Shown here piece after piece: positions 31,537 through 31,544 of a stretch of DNA of 31,544 nucleotides (positions are counted from its first letter, which is position 1; the number at the start of each line of letters is the position of its first letter). The translations under genes were made by a program, and so were the position numbers. Where the stretch lies: contig CAZXWI010000006.1 of the NCBI GenBank assembly GCA_964644555.1, positions 1 to 31,544 of the forward strand, in the 5' to 3' direction. Below the pieces are notes generated by a model. The model made no database searches. It worked only from the letters and a program-made list of their open reading frames with translations, and had not been told where the DNA came from. Source of the stretch: RUG14186 sp964644555 (GTDB lineage Bacteria > Bacillota > Clostridia > Eubacteriales > Anaerofustaceae).

Positions 31537-31544
31537 TGTAGGGT

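Noticed and set aside
1..31544. CRISPR arrays, insertion sequences, prophage or rRNA
   Set aside because: No regularly spaced direct repeats, transposase or integrase motifs, phage structural genes or rRNA segments were seen on either strand.

Overview
The window looks like chromosome of a low-GC, spore-forming member of the Clostridia. The evidence is the A+T-rich sequence, strong AGGAGG-type ribosome sites, and gene neighbourhoods typical of Firmicutes (rpmH-rnpA-yidD-yidC-jag and rsmB-rlmN-prpC-prkC-rsgA). It also has a sortase-anchored surface protein and a full-length spoIIE. I see no insertion sequence, prophage, CRISPR array or rRNA. There is one tRNA gene, tRNA-Glu(TTC).

Layout. 1-727: a 47-residue membrane peptide, then a 518-base leader holding a good promoter and a 22-bp inverted repeat. 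728-5113: a 1461-residue modular surface protein with fibro-slime, Cna-B and four SpaA-like domains and a VPKTG anchor. 5174-9170, minus strand: a coupled operon of response regulator, sensor kinase, lipoprotein and dtd. 9325-10373: minD-minE without minC. 10465-12222, minus strand: Na/Pi symporter with a PhoU domain. 12532-14462: Y-family polymerase and YolD partner. 14509-15648: glycosyltransferase. 15723-18180: tRNA-Glu divergent from the rpmH-rnpA-yidD-yidC-khpB operon. 18243-19250: asnA. 19300-20650: a 59-residue cysteine-rich protein and an amidoligase-like gene separated by structured non-coding DNA. 20673-22656: divergent M19 dipeptidase and HAD phosphatase. 22785-28641: RNA-modification and Ser/Thr-phosphosignalling operon rsmB-rlmN-prpC-prkC-rsgA. 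28751-31484: an 89-residue protein and spoIIE.

Most genes are housekeeping: ribosome and RNA maturation (L34, RNase P protein, RsmB, RlmN, RsgA, Dtd), membrane protein insertion (YidC, YidD, KhpB), division-site placement (MinDE), cell-wall signalling (PrkC/PrpC) and sporulation (SpoIIE). The less ordinary parts are the adhesin leader, the kinase-lipoprotein-dtd operon, the polymerase/YolD pair, the Cys-rich protein and amidoligase region, and two promoter-like sites before the 89-residue gene and spoIIE. Those two sites share one layout: a Spo0A-box-like element, 21 bases, then a -10 box. This resembles the long-spacer Spo0A-activated promoters known from sporulation genes, and it is the observation I would check first.
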